Shown one piece after another: positions 1 through 8,738 of a DNA stretch of 64,000 nt. How positions within the stretch are numbered: the first letter of the stretch is position 1; each line of letters starts with the position of its first letter. The DNA is from Streptomyces sp. SAI-135 (GTDB lineage: Bacteria > Actinomycetota > Actinomycetes > Streptomycetales > Streptomycetaceae), in contig NZ_JARXYP010000002.1 of NCBI RefSeq assembly GCF_029893805.1, positions 4,774,001 through 4,838,000 on the forward strand, given 5' to 3'. A model generated the notes under the pieces. It had not been told where the DNA came from, did not search any database, and saw only the letters and a program-made list of their open reading frames with translations. The position numbers and the translations under genes are program-made.

Positions 1-1
1 C

Positions 2-319
2 GTGTCGCCGACCACCTCGCAGACCACCGACGACCAGACGGCCAGCGAGACACCGAGCGACGAGGCGACGAGCGAGGAGACCGACACGTCCACGGACGAC
101 AACGGCAGCTCGGGCGGCTCCGGTTACACGCCGTCCTGGACGCCGTCGTACACCCCCTCCTACACGCCGTCGCCCTCGGCCACGCAGCCGTCCGAGACGG
201 CCACGCAGCCGTCCGACACGGCCGAGCCGACGGACACGGCGGAGCCCACCGACACCGCGGAGCCGACCGGCGGCCTGGTCGGGGGCGCGGACGGCGGCGG
301 CGAGGGCGGCACCTCCTGA
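2..319 (+). CDS. C-terminal tail of a Ser/Thr/Pro-rich protein (5' end outside window)
   Basis: The reading frame is already open at the left edge and ends with TGA, so only the last ~105 residues are visible. They are low complexity: Thr, Ser, Asp and Glu first, then YTPS repeats, then three copies of a TDTAEPT-like heptad, then a Gly-rich end. Nothing catalytic is visible. Such tails are usually disordered extracellular or linker segments of actinobacterial surface proteins or receptor kinases. In S. coelicolor a Ser/Thr kinase lies near the bkd genes (from memory), so a kinase tail is possible, but the sequence here does not prove it. Confidence 0.55.
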   Translation: MSPTTSQTTDDQTASETPSDEATSEETDTSTDDNGSSGGSGYTPSWTPSYTPSYTPSPSATQPSETATQPSDTAEPTDTAEPTDTAEPTGGLVGGADGGGEGGTS

Positions 320-339
320 CCCGACCGACCGCGACGCTT

Positions 340-380
340 CACGCGCGCGTGGCCCCGGAAGCGGGCGCCACGCGCGCGTG
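340..380. terminator. Bidirectional hairpin between convergent genes
   Basis: CACGCGCGCGTGGC (340-353) pairs with GCCACGCGCGCGTG (367-380), and CCCG/CGGG extends the stem inside the loop. It lies between the tail gene on the plus strand and the phosphotransferase gene on the minus strand. It can serve both as a factor-independent terminator, although there is no T tract, as is usual in Streptomyces. Confidence 0.7.
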
Positions 381-400
381 CCGTTTCCGGCACCCCCAGG

Positions 401-1513
401 TCAGCCGACGAACGCGTCGCACACCGCGTCGTACTCCCGCGTCCACCACACCACCAGCGCCGAGGCCGCCGGGAACTGGGGATCCGCGCGGGTGTCGCCG
501 CGCTCGTAGTGCCAGCGCAGCATCCAGAAGTCGTTGAGACGCTCCCACCACACGCGGTGCACGGCCGCCGCGAGCTCGGAGGGCGTGGCTTTCGCCGTAC
601 GCCGGTACGCGCGCGCGTAGGCCCGCACCTTCGGCAGGTCGAGCGTTCCCGCGGGCCGTACGAAGAAGATCGCGGCGGCGCGTACGGCCTCCTCGGCGCG
701 GGGCTTCACACCGAGCCGGTCCCAGTCGACGATCGCGGCGGGGGCGTCGCCCCGGTAGAGCAGGTTGAAGGGGTGGAAGTCGCCGTGCACCCAGCCCACC
801 GGCCCCCCGTGCGGAGGCCGCCGCCCGACGTGCTGTTCGAGCAGGGCACGCCGCTCCAGGAGCCGGTGCCTGGCCAGTTCGTCGAAGGAGTCGGCGGGCC
901 GGTGCCGGCGCACGCGCGCGAGGAGGTCGTCGATGAGGGCGAACGTGGTGGCGGGGTCGGCGCCGGCGTCGACGGGCTCCCCGTCGGCCGTGTGCGGCTC
1001 GGGGCCTGGGGCGCTTTCCCCGGTCCGTACGCCCCCGGCTGCCCGCGCACCCCTTTCCGCCCGCTCGCACCCCTGGAGCGGCATCACCCGCTCCAGACTC
1101 GCGTGCACCACCCCCAGCAGTGCGCCCAGCCGGCCGCACTGCTCGGCGGTGAGCTGGGCGCCGTGGCGGTGGCGGCCCTCGATCCAGGGGTGCAGGGCGT
1201 AGGCGTGGCCGCCGACGACCGCGACCGTGCGGCCGTCGTGGGCGGGGAGGGGCGGGGCGACCGGGACGCCGAGGTCGGCCAGGCGCTGGGTCGCCCGGTG
1301 CTGGCGGGCGATGGCCTCGGGGGCGGCCGTCTCGGGATCGAAGTGGTGCTTGAGGAAGTAGCGGCCGCGGGTCGTGCGGAGCCGGTATCCGCGGTTGAGC
1401 AGGCCCTGGTCGACGGGATCGCAGGCCAGCACCGCTCCGGCGGCGTACTGGCTGAGGAGGGCGCCCAGCGGGGGCGCGTGTGGCATGAGGGGTGGTACAG
1501 GAGAGCGCGGCAC
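401..1513 (-). CDS. APH/choline-kinase-like phosphotransferase
   Basis: This 370-residue protein has the aminoglycoside-phosphotransferase/homoserine-kinase fold. The Brenner motif HGDFHPFN is near residue 241 and carries the catalytic Asp. The metal-binding IVDWD follows about 20 residues later. An N-terminal lobe with a RYFLKHHF strand supplies the ATP-binding Lys. A charged, low-complexity insertion lies around residues 150-175. It probably phosphorylates a small hydroxylated substrate in the cytosol, but the substrate cannot be read from the sequence. A second ATG nine codons in (1486) is an alternative start. It is transcribed away from the bkd operon. Confidence 0.8.
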   Translation of the reverse strand: MPRSPVPPLMPHAPPLGALLSQYAAGAVLACDPVDQGLLNRGYRLRTTRGRYFLKHHFDPETAAPEAIARQHRATQRLADLGVPVAPPLPAHDGRTVAVVGGHAYALHPWIEGRHRHGAQLTAEQCGRLGALLGVVHASLERVMPLQGCERAERGARAAGGVRTGESAPGPEPHTADGEPVDAGADPATTFALIDDLLARVRRHRPADSFDELARHRLLERRALLEQHVGRRPPHGGPVGWVHGDFHPFNLLYRGDAPAAIVDWDRLGVKPRAEEAVRAAAIFFVRPAGTLDLPKVRAYARAYRRTAKATPSELAAAVHRVWWERLNDFWMLRWHYERGDTRADPQFPAASALVVWWTREYDAVCDAFVG

Positions 1514-1968
1514 GCGCCAGATGCTAGGGCACAGGACAGCGCTGTGAGCTGGGCGTTGTCACAGCCAGTCACAGAGCGCCACAGAGGGTCGCGCTCGGTC
1601 TGCTTCGGTCAGGAGGAACGCCCTGATTTCTCCTTCACCGCCCCTCGGCAAGTCGCACCCGGCAAGTCTTCCGGTGGCCTGGGTGGACGGGATAACGTGC
1701 CGTTGCTCCGGCCTCCTGCAAGGCTGTGACCAGCACCCCTTCGACCCTTTTCCGATTTACTTGGAAATCCAAGCAAAATCGCAGGTCAAAGGGGGTTTCA
1801 CAGAAATGTGGAGCACTGGGTAACGTGATTCTTGCAGGGCGCTCGCCGGGGCACCTGTCACGCCTGTTCCGGCCGAGTGGCACCCACCCCGTGCACGGGT
1901 GTCGGCAACAGGTGAGCCGCACTGGTACACCCGGCAACCCCGGGGGCCGGACCGACGGAGGAGCACAC
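1514..1968. promoter_or_regulatory. 455-bp divergent control region upstream of bkdABC
   Basis: No credible gene lies here. It separates the leftward phosphotransferase from the rightward bkd operon, so it must hold both promoters. It is locally AT-richer (about 1738-1830) than its surroundings. The clearest element is the palindrome CTTGGA-AA-TCCAAG at 1760-1773, which resembles a repressor or Lrp-type operator. Branched-chain dehydrogenase operons in streptomycetes are often controlled by the Lrp-family protein BkdR; no such gene is present in this window. Confidence 0.5.
1760..1773. promoter_or_regulatory. Palindromic operator candidate upstream of bkdA
   Basis: CTTGGA-AA-TCCAAG is a perfect 6+2+6 palindrome in an AT-rich patch about 200 bp before the bkdA start. 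It lacks the GC-rich stem expected of a terminator, so a protein-binding site is more likely. The binding protein is unknown. Confidence 0.4.
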
Positions 1969-3117
1969 GTGACCGTGGAGAGCACTGCCGCGCGCAAGCC
2001 GCGACGCAGCGCCGGGACGAGGAAGTCCCCGAGCACCAAGCCCGAACTGGTTCAGCTGTTGACGCCCGAGGGCAAGCGCGTCAAGAACGCCGAGTACGAC
2101 AAGTACGTCGCCGACATCACCCCCGAAGCGCTCCGCGGCCTCTACCGCGACATGGTGCTCACCCGCCGCTTCGACGCCGAGGCCACCTCCCTCCAGCGCC
2201 AGGGCGAACTGGGCCTGTGGGCCTCGCTGCTCGGCCAGGAGGCCGCCCAGATCGGCTCGGGCCGGGCGCTGCGCGACGACGACTACGTCTTCCCGACCTA
2301 CCGCGAGCACGGCGTGGCCTGGTGCCGCGGGGTCGACCCGACCAACCTGCTCGGCATGTTCCGCGGGGTGAACAACGGCGGCTGGGACCCGAACAGCAAC
2401 AACTTCCACCTCTACACGATCGTCATCGGCTCCCAGACGCTGCACGCCACGGGCTACGCGATGGGCGTCGCCAAGGACGGCGCCGACTCCGCGGTCATCG
2501 CCTACTTCGGCGACGGCGCCTCCAGCCAGGGCGACGTGGCCGAATCGTTCACCTTCTCCGCGGTCTACAACGCCCCGGTCGTCTTCTTCTGCCAGAACAA
2601 CCAGTGGGCCATCTCGGAGCCCACCGAGAGGCAGACCCGCGTCCCGCTCTACCAGCGCGCGCAGGGCTTCGGCTTCCCGGGCGTACGGGTCGACGGCAAC
2701 GACGTGCTCGCGTCGCTGGCGGTCACCAAGTGGGCGCTGGAGCGGGCCCGCGCGGGTGAGGGCCCGACGCTCGTCGAGGCGTACACCTACCGGATGGGCG
2801 CCCACACCACCTCCGACGACCCGAGCAAGTACCGGGCCGACGAGGAGCGCGAGGCGTGGGAGGCGAAGGACCCGATCCTGCGCCTTCGCCGGTACCTGGA
2901 GGCCGCAAACCACGCGGACGAGGGATTCTTCGCGGAACTGGAGAGCGAGTCCGAGGCGTTGGGCAGGCGGGTGCGTGAGGCGGTGCGTGCGATGCCGGAT
3001 CCGGACCGTTTCGCCCTCTTCGAGCACGCGTATGCGGACGGGCATGCGCTGGTCGACGAGGAGCGGGCCGGTTTCGCCGCCTACCAGGCGTCGTTCGCGG
3101 ATGGGGAAGGGGCCTGA
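1969..3117 (+). CDS. bkdA: Branched-chain 2-oxoacid dehydrogenase E1 alpha subunit
   Basis: The product is the thiamine-diphosphate E1 alpha subunit, which with BkdB decarboxylates the oxoacids of Val, Leu and Ile. The resulting acyl-CoAs feed branched fatty acids and polyketide starters. The ThDP-binding motif is visible as GDGASSQGD followed about 25 residues later by CQNNQWA. The phosphorylation-loop region RMGAHTTSDDPSKY is typical of E1 alpha. I chose the GTG at 1969 because GGAGGA lies six bases upstream and gives 382 residues, the usual length; the frame is open further upstream, but that extension is unlike the family. It is the first gene of bkdABC and its stop is two bases before bkdB. 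Confidence 0.93.
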   Translation: MTVESTAARKPRRSAGTRKSPSTKPELVQLLTPEGKRVKNAEYDKYVADITPEALRGLYRDMVLTRRFDAEATSLQRQGELGLWASLLGQEAAQIGSGRALRDDDYVFPTYREHGVAWCRGVDPTNLLGMFRGVNNGGWDPNSNNFHLYTIVIGSQTLHATGYAMGVAKDGADSAVIAYFGDGASSQGDVAESFTFSAVYNAPVVFFCQNNQWAISEPTERQTRVPLYQRAQGFGFPGVRVDGNDVLASLAVTKWALERARAGEGPTLVEAYTYRMGAHTTSDDPSKYRADEEREAWEAKDPILRLRRYLEAANHADEGFFAELESESEALGRRVREAVRAMPDPDRFALFEHAYADGHALVDEERAGFAAYQASFADGEGA

Positions 3118-3119
3118 TC

Positions 3120-4100
3120 ATGGCAGTGGAAAAGATGGCTCTCGCGAAGGCGATCAACGAATCGCTGCGGCGGGCCCTGGACACCGACCCCAAGGTCCTG
3201 GTCATGGGTGAGGACGTCGGCAAGCTCGGCGGGGTGTTCCGGGTGACCGACGGCCTGCAGAAGGACTTCGGCGAGGACCGGGTCATCGACACCCCGCTGG
3301 CGGAGTCGGGCATCGTGGGCACCGCGATCGGTCTGGCGCTGCGCGGTTACCGGCCGGTGGTGGAGATCCAGTTCGACGGGTTCGTGTTCCCGGCCTACGA
3401 CCAGATCGTCACCCAGCTGGCGAAGATGCACGCCCGCTCGCTGGGCAAGGTCAAGATGCCGGTCGTGGTGCGGATCCCCTACGGCGGCGGCATCGGCGCG
3501 GTGGAGCACCACTCGGAGTCCCCGGAGGCGTTGTTCGCGCACGTGGCGGGGCTGAAGGTGGTCTCGCCGTCGAACGCGTCGGACGCGTACTGGATGATGC
3601 AGCAGGCCATCCAGAGCGACGACCCGGTGATCTTCTTCGAGCCCAAGCGGCGCTACTGGGACAAGGGCGAGGTCAACACCGAGGCGATCCCCGGGCCGCT
3701 GCACAAGGCCCGGGTGGTGCGTGAGGGCACCGATCTGACGCTGGCCGCCTACGGGCCGATGGTCAAGCTCTGCAAGGAGGTCGCGGACGCGGCCGCGGAG
3801 GAGGGCAGGAACCTGGAGGTGCTGGACCTGCGCTCCATCTCGCCGCTGGACTTCGACGCCGTCCAGGCCTCGGTGGAAAAGACGCGGCGGCTGGTGGTGG
3901 TGCACGAGGCGCCGGTGTTCTTCGGCTCCGGTGCGGAGATCGCCGCGCGGATCACCGAGCGGTGCTTCTACCACCTGGAGGCGCCGGTGCTGCGGGTGGG
4001 CGGCTACCACGCCCCCTATCCGCCGGCGCGTCTGGAGGAGGAGTACCTGCCCGGCCTGGACCGGGTCCTGGACGCCGTCGACCGCGCTCTGGCGTACTGA
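3120..4100 (+). CDS. bkdB: Branched-chain 2-oxoacid dehydrogenase E1 beta subunit
   Basis: This 326-residue E1 beta subunit pairs with BkdA in the decarboxylase heterotetramer. Family hallmarks include MGEDVGKLGGVFRVT near the N-terminus, the DTPLAESGIVG segment and the PYGGGIGAVEHHSESPE segment that lines the ThDP pocket. The transketolase C-terminal domain follows (LEVLDLRSISPLD). The start ATG is two bases after the bkdA stop and its ribosome site lies inside the end of bkdA, so the genes are translationally coupled. Eleven bases separate it from bkdC. Confidence 0.94.
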   Translation: MAVEKMALAKAINESLRRALDTDPKVLVMGEDVGKLGGVFRVTDGLQKDFGEDRVIDTPLAESGIVGTAIGLALRGYRPVVEIQFDGFVFPAYDQIVTQLAKMHARSLGKVKMPVVVRIPYGGGIGAVEHHSESPEALFAHVAGLKVVSPSNASDAYWMMQQAIQSDDPVIFFEPKRRYWDKGEVNTEAIPGPLHKARVVREGTDLTLAAYGPMVKLCKEVADAAAEEGRNLEVLDLRSISPLDFDAVQASVEKTRRLVVVHEAPVFFGSGAEIAARITERCFYHLEAPVLRVGGYHAPYPPARLEEEYLPGLDRVLDAVDRALAY

Positions 4101-4110
4101 GGAGAGGTCC

Positions 4111-5571
4111 GTGACGACGATGACGGATGCGTCCGTGCGCGAGTTCAAGATGCCCGACGTGGGCGAGGGCCTGACCGAGGCGGAGATCCTCAAGTGGTAC
4201 GTCCAGGTGGGCGACACGGTCACCGACGGGCAGGTGGTGTGTGAGGTGGAGACGGCCAAGGCGGCCGTCGAACTGCCCATCCCCTACGACGGGGTGGTAC
4301 GCGACCTGTGCTTCCCCGAGGGCACCACGGTCGACGTGGGCACCGCGATCATCACGATCGACGTGAGCGGCGACACCCCCGCCGACGCGGAGACGCCCGG
4401 AGAGTCCATCGAGGCCCCGGCCGCCGAGGCTCCTGCGGCGCCCGAGGCCAAGGCGGCGGGCACGGGCCGTCAGCCGGTCCTGGTCGGCTACGGCGTGGCC
4501 GCCTCCTCGACCAAGCGCCGCCCCCGCAAGGGCCCCGAACTGCCGGTCCAGCAGGCCTCGGTGTCGATCCAGACGGAGCTGAACGGCCACAGCCCGGCCC
4601 CGGCTGCCCCGGCTCCCCAGGCGCCCGCGCCGGCCGCCGGCGGGCAGTCCCGTCCGCTGGCCAAGCCCCCGGTCCGCAAGCTGGCCAAGGACCTGGGTGT
4701 CGACCTCACCACGGTGATCCCCTCCGGCCCGGACGGCATCATCACCCGCGAGGACGTCCACGCGGCGGCCGCCCCCGCCCAGGCCCCCGCACCCCTGACG
4801 CAGCCCGAGGCCACCCCGGCCCCGGCACCGGTGCACATCCCGCAGGCCCCCGCCGCCTCCTACGACACGGCCCGCGAGAGCCGTATCCCCGTCAAGGGCG
4901 TACGCAAGGCCACCGCGCAGGCCATGGTCGGTTCCGCGTTCACCGCCCCGCACGTCACCGAGTTCGTGACGGTGGACGTCACCCGCACCCTCAAGCTCGT
5001 CGAGGAACTCAAACAGGACAAGGACTTCACGGGCCTGCGGGTCAACCCGCTCCTGCTGATCGCCAAGGCCCTCCTGGTGGCCATCAGGCGCAACCCCGAC
5101 GTCAACGCCTCCTGGGACGAGACGAACCAGGAGATCGTCCTCAAGCACTACGTCAACCTCGGCATCGCCGCGGCCACCCCCCGCGGCCTGATCGTCCCGA
5201 ACATCAAGGACGCCCACACCAAGACCCTGCCCCAACTCGCCCAGGAACTGGGCGAACTGGTGGCCACCGCCAAGGAGGGCCGCACCAGCCCCACCGCCAT
5301 GCAGGGCGGCACCGTCACCATCACCAACGTCGGCGTCTTCGGCGTCGACACCGGCACCCCGATCCTGCCGCCCGGCGAGTCCGCCATCCTCGCGGTCGGC
5401 GCGATCAAGCCCCAGCCCTGGGTCCACAAGGGCAAGGTCAAGCCCCGCCAGGTCACCACCCTGGCCCTCAGCTTCGACCACCGCCTCATCGACGGGGAAC
5501 TCGGCTCCAAAGTCCTCGCCGACATCGCGGCGATCCTGGAACAGCCGAAGAAACTCATCACCTGGGCCTGA
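4111..5571 (+). CDS. bkdC: Branched-chain 2-oxoacid dehydrogenase E2, dihydrolipoyl acyltransferase
   Basis: This 486-residue E2 core transfers the acyl group from lipoamide to CoA. An N-terminal lipoyl domain carries the modified Lys in ETAKAAV (near residue 50). An Ala/Pro hinge follows. The E3/E1-binding domain begins with KPPVRKLAKDLGVDL. The catalytic domain ends with SFDHRLIDG, whose His (near residue 456) is catalytic. The GTG at 4111 has AGGAG six bases before it; an ATG three codons later is the alternative. No E3 gene (lipoamide dehydrogenase) lies in the window, so it must be supplied elsewhere. Confidence 0.93.
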   Translation: MTTMTDASVREFKMPDVGEGLTEAEILKWYVQVGDTVTDGQVVCEVETAKAAVELPIPYDGVVRDLCFPEGTTVDVGTAIITIDVSGDTPADAETPGESIEAPAAEAPAAPEAKAAGTGRQPVLVGYGVAASSTKRRPRKGPELPVQQASVSIQTELNGHSPAPAAPAPQAPAPAAGGQSRPLAKPPVRKLAKDLGVDLTTVIPSGPDGIITREDVHAAAAPAQAPAPLTQPEATPAPAPVHIPQAPAASYDTARESRIPVKGVRKATAQAMVGSAFTAPHVTEFVTVDVTRTLKLVEELKQDKDFTGLRVNPLLLIAKALLVAIRRNPDVNASWDETNQEIVLKHYVNLGIAAATPRGLIVPNIKDAHTKTLPQLAQELGELVATAKEGRTSPTAMQGGTVTITNVGVFGVDTGTPILPPGESAILAVGAIKPQPWVHKGKVKPRQVTTLALSFDHRLIDGELGSKVLADIAAILEQPKKLITWA

Positions 5572-5583
5572 CCCGGCACACCC

Positions 5584-5620
5584 GAAGGGGCCTGCCGCTC
5601 GAACAGCGGCAGGCCCCTTC
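5584..5620. terminator. Bidirectional terminator between bkdC and the DD-transpeptidase gene
   Basis: A perfect 16-bp stem, GAAGGGGCCTGCCGCT (5584-5599) with its complement at 5605-5620, encloses a five-base loop. It sits between two convergent genes and can end transcripts from both sides. Confidence 0.88.
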
Positions 5621-5636
5621 GCGATGTCCGAGGACG

Positions 5637-6536
5637 TCAGCTGATCTTGGCGTAGCCGTAGTTGATGAGCTTCTTCACGTCGGTGGTGCGGTTGGCGGCC
5701 GACGAGGACGTCATGACGGTGCCGATGACGGACTCGCCGTTCTTCGTGGCGGCGAAGACGAGGCAGTACTTGGAGTCGGTGCCCGAGCCGGTCTTGATGC
5801 CGAGCGTGCCGTTCCAGCCGAGCAGGGTGTTGGTGTTCGTCCAGGTACCCATGGTGCGGGTGCTGCCGGTCTTGGTGATCGTCTTGGCCGTGTAGGACTT
5901 GGTCTTCACGACGGACTTGAAGGTCGAGTTCTTCATCACGTTGCGGGCGAGCAGCGTGAGGTCCTTCGGCGTCGAGGCGTTCGCACCATTGCTTATGCCG
6001 TCGAACGAGTCGAACTTCGTGTTCGTCATGCCGAGGCTTCGGGCCGTCGTGTTCATCTTCGCGATGAACGACTTGGTGCGCGCGGAGACCGTCGAGCCCG
6101 TACCGAACTTGTCGGCGAGGGCCATCGCGGCGTCACAGCCGGACGGCAGCATCATCCCGTACAGGAGCTGACGGACGGTCACCTTGTCGCCGACGATCAG
6201 GCGCGCGGACGAGGCGCCCTTGGAGACGATGTAGTCGCTGTACGCCTTCTTGATCGTGACCTTGGCGTCCAGGTTGAGGTTCGACTGCGAGAGCACGACC
6301 TTCGCGGTCATGATCTTCGTGGTGGAAGCGGTGAGCCGCTTCGTGTTCGGCGCCTTGCTGTAGAGGGTCGTGCCGGTCGCGCTGTTCATCAGGAATCCGC
6401 CCTTGGCGGTGATGGTCGGCGTCGTGAGTGCCTGCGCGGGTGCCGCGGTGAGAGCTCCGGTGGCGAGCACTGCGCCGGTCGTGATCGCGACGGCTGCGGC
6501 TCTGCGGACGCGGAGGCCCTTGGTGGCGGTAATCAA
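5637..6536 (-). CDS. Secreted K15-type DD-transpeptidase / D-Ala-D-Ala carboxypeptidase
   Basis: This is a penicillin-binding, S11-type serine enzyme that acts on peptidoglycan stem peptides outside the membrane. A signal peptide ends near APAQA. In the mature protein the active-site STTK falls at positions 35-38. The second motif is SGC (in PSGCDAA), not the common SxN, and the third is KTG (GIKTGSG). This combination matches the Streptomyces K15 DD-transpeptidase as I remember it. I prefer the TTG at 6536, which gives a normal 36-residue signal peptide; a GTG at 6608 is an upstream alternative without a ribosome site. It converges on bkdC. Confidence 0.85.
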   Translation of the reverse strand: MITATKGLRVRRAAAVAITTGAVLATGALTAAPAQALTTPTITAKGGFLMNSATGTTLYSKAPNTKRLTASTTKIMTAKVVLSQSNLNLDAKVTIKKAYSDYIVSKGASSARLIVGDKVTVRQLLYGMMLPSGCDAAMALADKFGTGSTVSARTKSFIAKMNTTARSLGMTNTKFDSFDGISNGANASTPKDLTLLARNVMKNSTFKSVVKTKSYTAKTITKTGSTRTMGTWTNTNTLLGWNGTLGIKTGSGTDSKYCLVFAATKNGESVIGTVMTSSSAANRTTDVKKLINYGYAKIS

Positions 6537-6732
6537 CTGAAATACCCCGAATACGTCGAATGCCCCTGAGTGCGGCCGAGTTGGAAGGGGAAGAAAGTGG
6601 GGCCGCACGTGTGTGACACGTAACTAGCACACAAGGTTGTGCTCCGGCCGGGGCGGGTGTGACTTTCGCCGACGGGAGTTCCCCGTGAGGTCCGCATGCT
6701 GGACGGGGCTCATCATGCGTACGTGTTGTATC

Positions 6733-6738
6733 TATGCT
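6733..6738 (+). promoter_or_regulatory. -10 box of a leaderless gntR transcript
   Basis: TATGCT ends six bases before the ATG at 6745. Transcription would therefore start at or next to the A of the start codon. No Shine-Dalgarno sequence is present, so a leaderless mRNA is likely. Confidence 0.5.
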
Positions 6739-6744
6739 GTGGGC

Positions 6745-7395
6745 ATGAGTCTGGCCGTGAAACAGCCACCCGCCGCCGACCGCGTCTACACCCACGTCAA
6801 GCAGGGCGTCCTGGACCGCCGTTACGAGGGCGGGACCCTGCTCACCGAGGGCGAGCTCGCCGAGGCCGTCGGGGTCTCCCGCACACCCGTGCGCGAAGCG
6901 CTGCTGCGCCTCCAGGTCGAGGGGCTGATCCAGCTCTACCCGAAAAAGGGAGCACTGGTCCTGCCCGTCTCCGCGCAGGAGATCGCCGACGTCGTCGAGA
7001 CCCGCCAGCTCGTCGAGGAGCACGCCGCACGCAAGGCCGTACCCGCCTCACCGCGGCTCATCGCGCGCCTGGAGGAACTCCTGGCGCGACAGCAGGAGCA
7101 GGCGGCCGCGGGCGACCTGGCCGGCGCCGCCGTCACCGACCGCTGCTTCCACGCCGAGATCGTCCGCAGCGGCGGCAACGAGATCCTGAACAAGCTCTAC
7201 GACCAGCTCCGCGACCGCCAGCTCAGGATGGGCGTCGCCGTCATGCACGCCCACCCGGACCGCATCACCAAGACCCTCGTCGAGCACGAGCAGATCCTCC
7301 AGGCCCTGCGCTCCGGTGACGCTGAGGCGGTCGTCGGCCTGATCCACGGGCATGTCGAATGGTTCTCCCACCTCGCCCGGGGCGAGGTCCGATGA
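6745..7395 (+). CDS. GntR-family (FCD subfamily) transcriptional regulator
   Basis: This 216-residue repressor has an N-terminal winged helix (TEGELAEAVGVSRTPVREAL, residues ~30-50) and a C-terminal all-helical FCD ligand domain (VETRQLVEEHAA, CFHAEIVRSGGN, VEHEQILQAL). FCD domains bind small organic acids, often through a metal held by Asp/His residues. The ATG at 6745 is favoured by the -10 box just upstream. Its TGA overlaps the ATG of the MFS gene (ATGA), so the transporter is coupled to it and is probably its regulatory target. Confidence 0.88.
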   Translation: MSLAVKQPPAADRVYTHVKQGVLDRRYEGGTLLTEGELAEAVGVSRTPVREALLRLQVEGLIQLYPKKGALVLPVSAQEIADVVETRQLVEEHAARKAVPASPRLIARLEELLARQQEQAAAGDLAGAAVTDRCFHAEIVRSGGNEILNKLYDQLRDRQLRMGVAVMHAHPDRITKTLVEHEQILQALRSGDAEAVVGLIHGHVEWFSHLARGEVR

Positions 7396-8705
7396 GCAAG
7401 TCCACTCCTACGGGTGACACTTCCTCAGAAAAGACCCCTCCGGGCGGCCGGCGTGCAATGGCCGTGTGGGGCATCGGCGTCTCGGTCTACTTCGTCGCCG
7501 TCATCTTCCGTACGTCCCTCGGGGTCGCCGGCCTCGACGCCGCCGACCGCTTCCATGTGAACGCCTCGGCCCTGTCGACCTTCTCGATCCTCCAGCTCCT
7601 CGTCTACGCCGGCATGCAGATACCGGTCGGCCTGCTCGTCGACCGGCTCGGCACCAAGAAGGTGCTGACGCTCGGCGTGGTGCTCTTCACCGCGGGACAG
7701 CTCGGCTTCGCGTTCTCACCGTCCTACGGCACCGCCCTCGCCTCCCGCGCCCTGCTCGGCTGCGGCGACGCCATGACCTTCATCAGCGTGCTGCGCCTCG
7801 GCACCCGCTGGTTCCCGGCCCGGCGCGGCCCGCTGGTCGCCCAGCTCGCGGGACTCGCCGGCATGGCGGGCAACCTGGTCTCCACGCTGGTCCTGGCCCG
7901 GCTGCTGCACGGCATCGGCTGGACGCCCGCGTTCGCGGGCAGCTCGCTCGCGGGTGTCGTCGTCCTGGTCCTGCTGCTGCTCTTCCTCAAGGACCACCCC
8001 GAAGGCCACGAGCCGGAGCCCTTCCCGCACCGGGGAGCGGCCTACGTACGACGGCAGATCGCCGCCTCCTGGCGGGAACCCGGCACCCGCCTCGGACTGT
8101 GGGTGCACTTCACGACCCAGTTCCCGGCGATGGTGTTCCTGCTGCTGTGGGGCCTGCCGTTCCTCGTCGAGGCACAGGGACTGTCCCGGGCGGCGGCGGG
8201 CGAACTGCTCACCCTCGTGGTGCTGTCCAACATGGTCGTCGGTCTCGTCTACGGCCAGGTCGTCGCCCGGCACCACGGGGCGCGGCTGCCGCTGGCCCTC
8301 GGGACCGTGGGGGCGACGGCGCTGCTGTGGGCGGCCACGCTGGCCTACCCGGGCGAGCGGGCGCCGATGTGGCTGCTCGTCGTGCTGTGCGTGGTGCTCG
8401 GCTCGTGCGGACCGGCGTCGATGCTCGGCTTCGACTTCGCACGGCCCGCGAACCCGCCGGAGCGGCAGGGCACCGCGTCCGGCATCACCAACATGGGCGG
8501 GTTCGTCGCGTCGATGACCACCCTGTTCGCCGTCGGTGTGCTCCTGGACGCGACCGACGACAACTACACCGTCGCCTTCTCCTCCGTCTTCGTGCTCCAG
8601 GCGCTCGGCATCAGCCAGATCCTCCGGCTGCGCGGCCGGGCGGCCCGCCGGGAGCGGGAGCGGCTGGTGGCGAGCCGCGTGGAGACCGTGCACGTCCCTG
8701 CGTAG
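7392..8705 (+). CDS. Major facilitator superfamily transporter
   Basis: This 437-residue membrane protein has about 12 hydrophobic segments and the loop signature GLLVDRLGTKKVLTLG, a form of the MFS GxxxDRxGRR motif between helices 2 and 3. It overlaps the GntR gene by ATGA and is co-translated with it. The substrate is not evident; the FCD-type regulator suggests an organic acid or sugar acid. It ends 33 bp from a convergent gene. Confidence 0.87.
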   Translation: MSKSTPTGDTSSEKTPPGGRRAMAVWGIGVSVYFVAVIFRTSLGVAGLDAADRFHVNASALSTFSILQLLVYAGMQIPVGLLVDRLGTKKVLTLGVVLFTAGQLGFAFSPSYGTALASRALLGCGDAMTFISVLRLGTRWFPARRGPLVAQLAGLAGMAGNLVSTLVLARLLHGIGWTPAFAGSSLAGVVVLVLLLLFLKDHPEGHEPEPFPHRGAAYVRRQIAASWREPGTRLGLWVHFTTQFPAMVFLLLWGLPFLVEAQGLSRAAAGELLTLVVLSNMVVGLVYGQVVARHHGARLPLALGTVGATALLWAATLAYPGERAPMWLLVVLCVVLGSCGPASMLGFDFARPANPPERQGTASGITNMGGFVASMTTLFAVGVLLDATDDNYTVAFSSVFVLQALGISQILRLRGRAARRERERLVASRVETVHVPA

Positions 8706-8738
8706 CCCGCGGGGCCACGCAGGGCTCACACCCGATTC

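Noticed and set aside
1635..2039. 134-codon minus-strand frame in the bkd control region
   Set aside because: It overlaps the bkdA start, has no ribosome site, and its product is not protein-like.
4308..6569. 753-codon plus-strand frame
   Set aside because: It overlaps bkdC in another frame and the DD-transpeptidase gene in antisense; composition is typical of a frame shadow.
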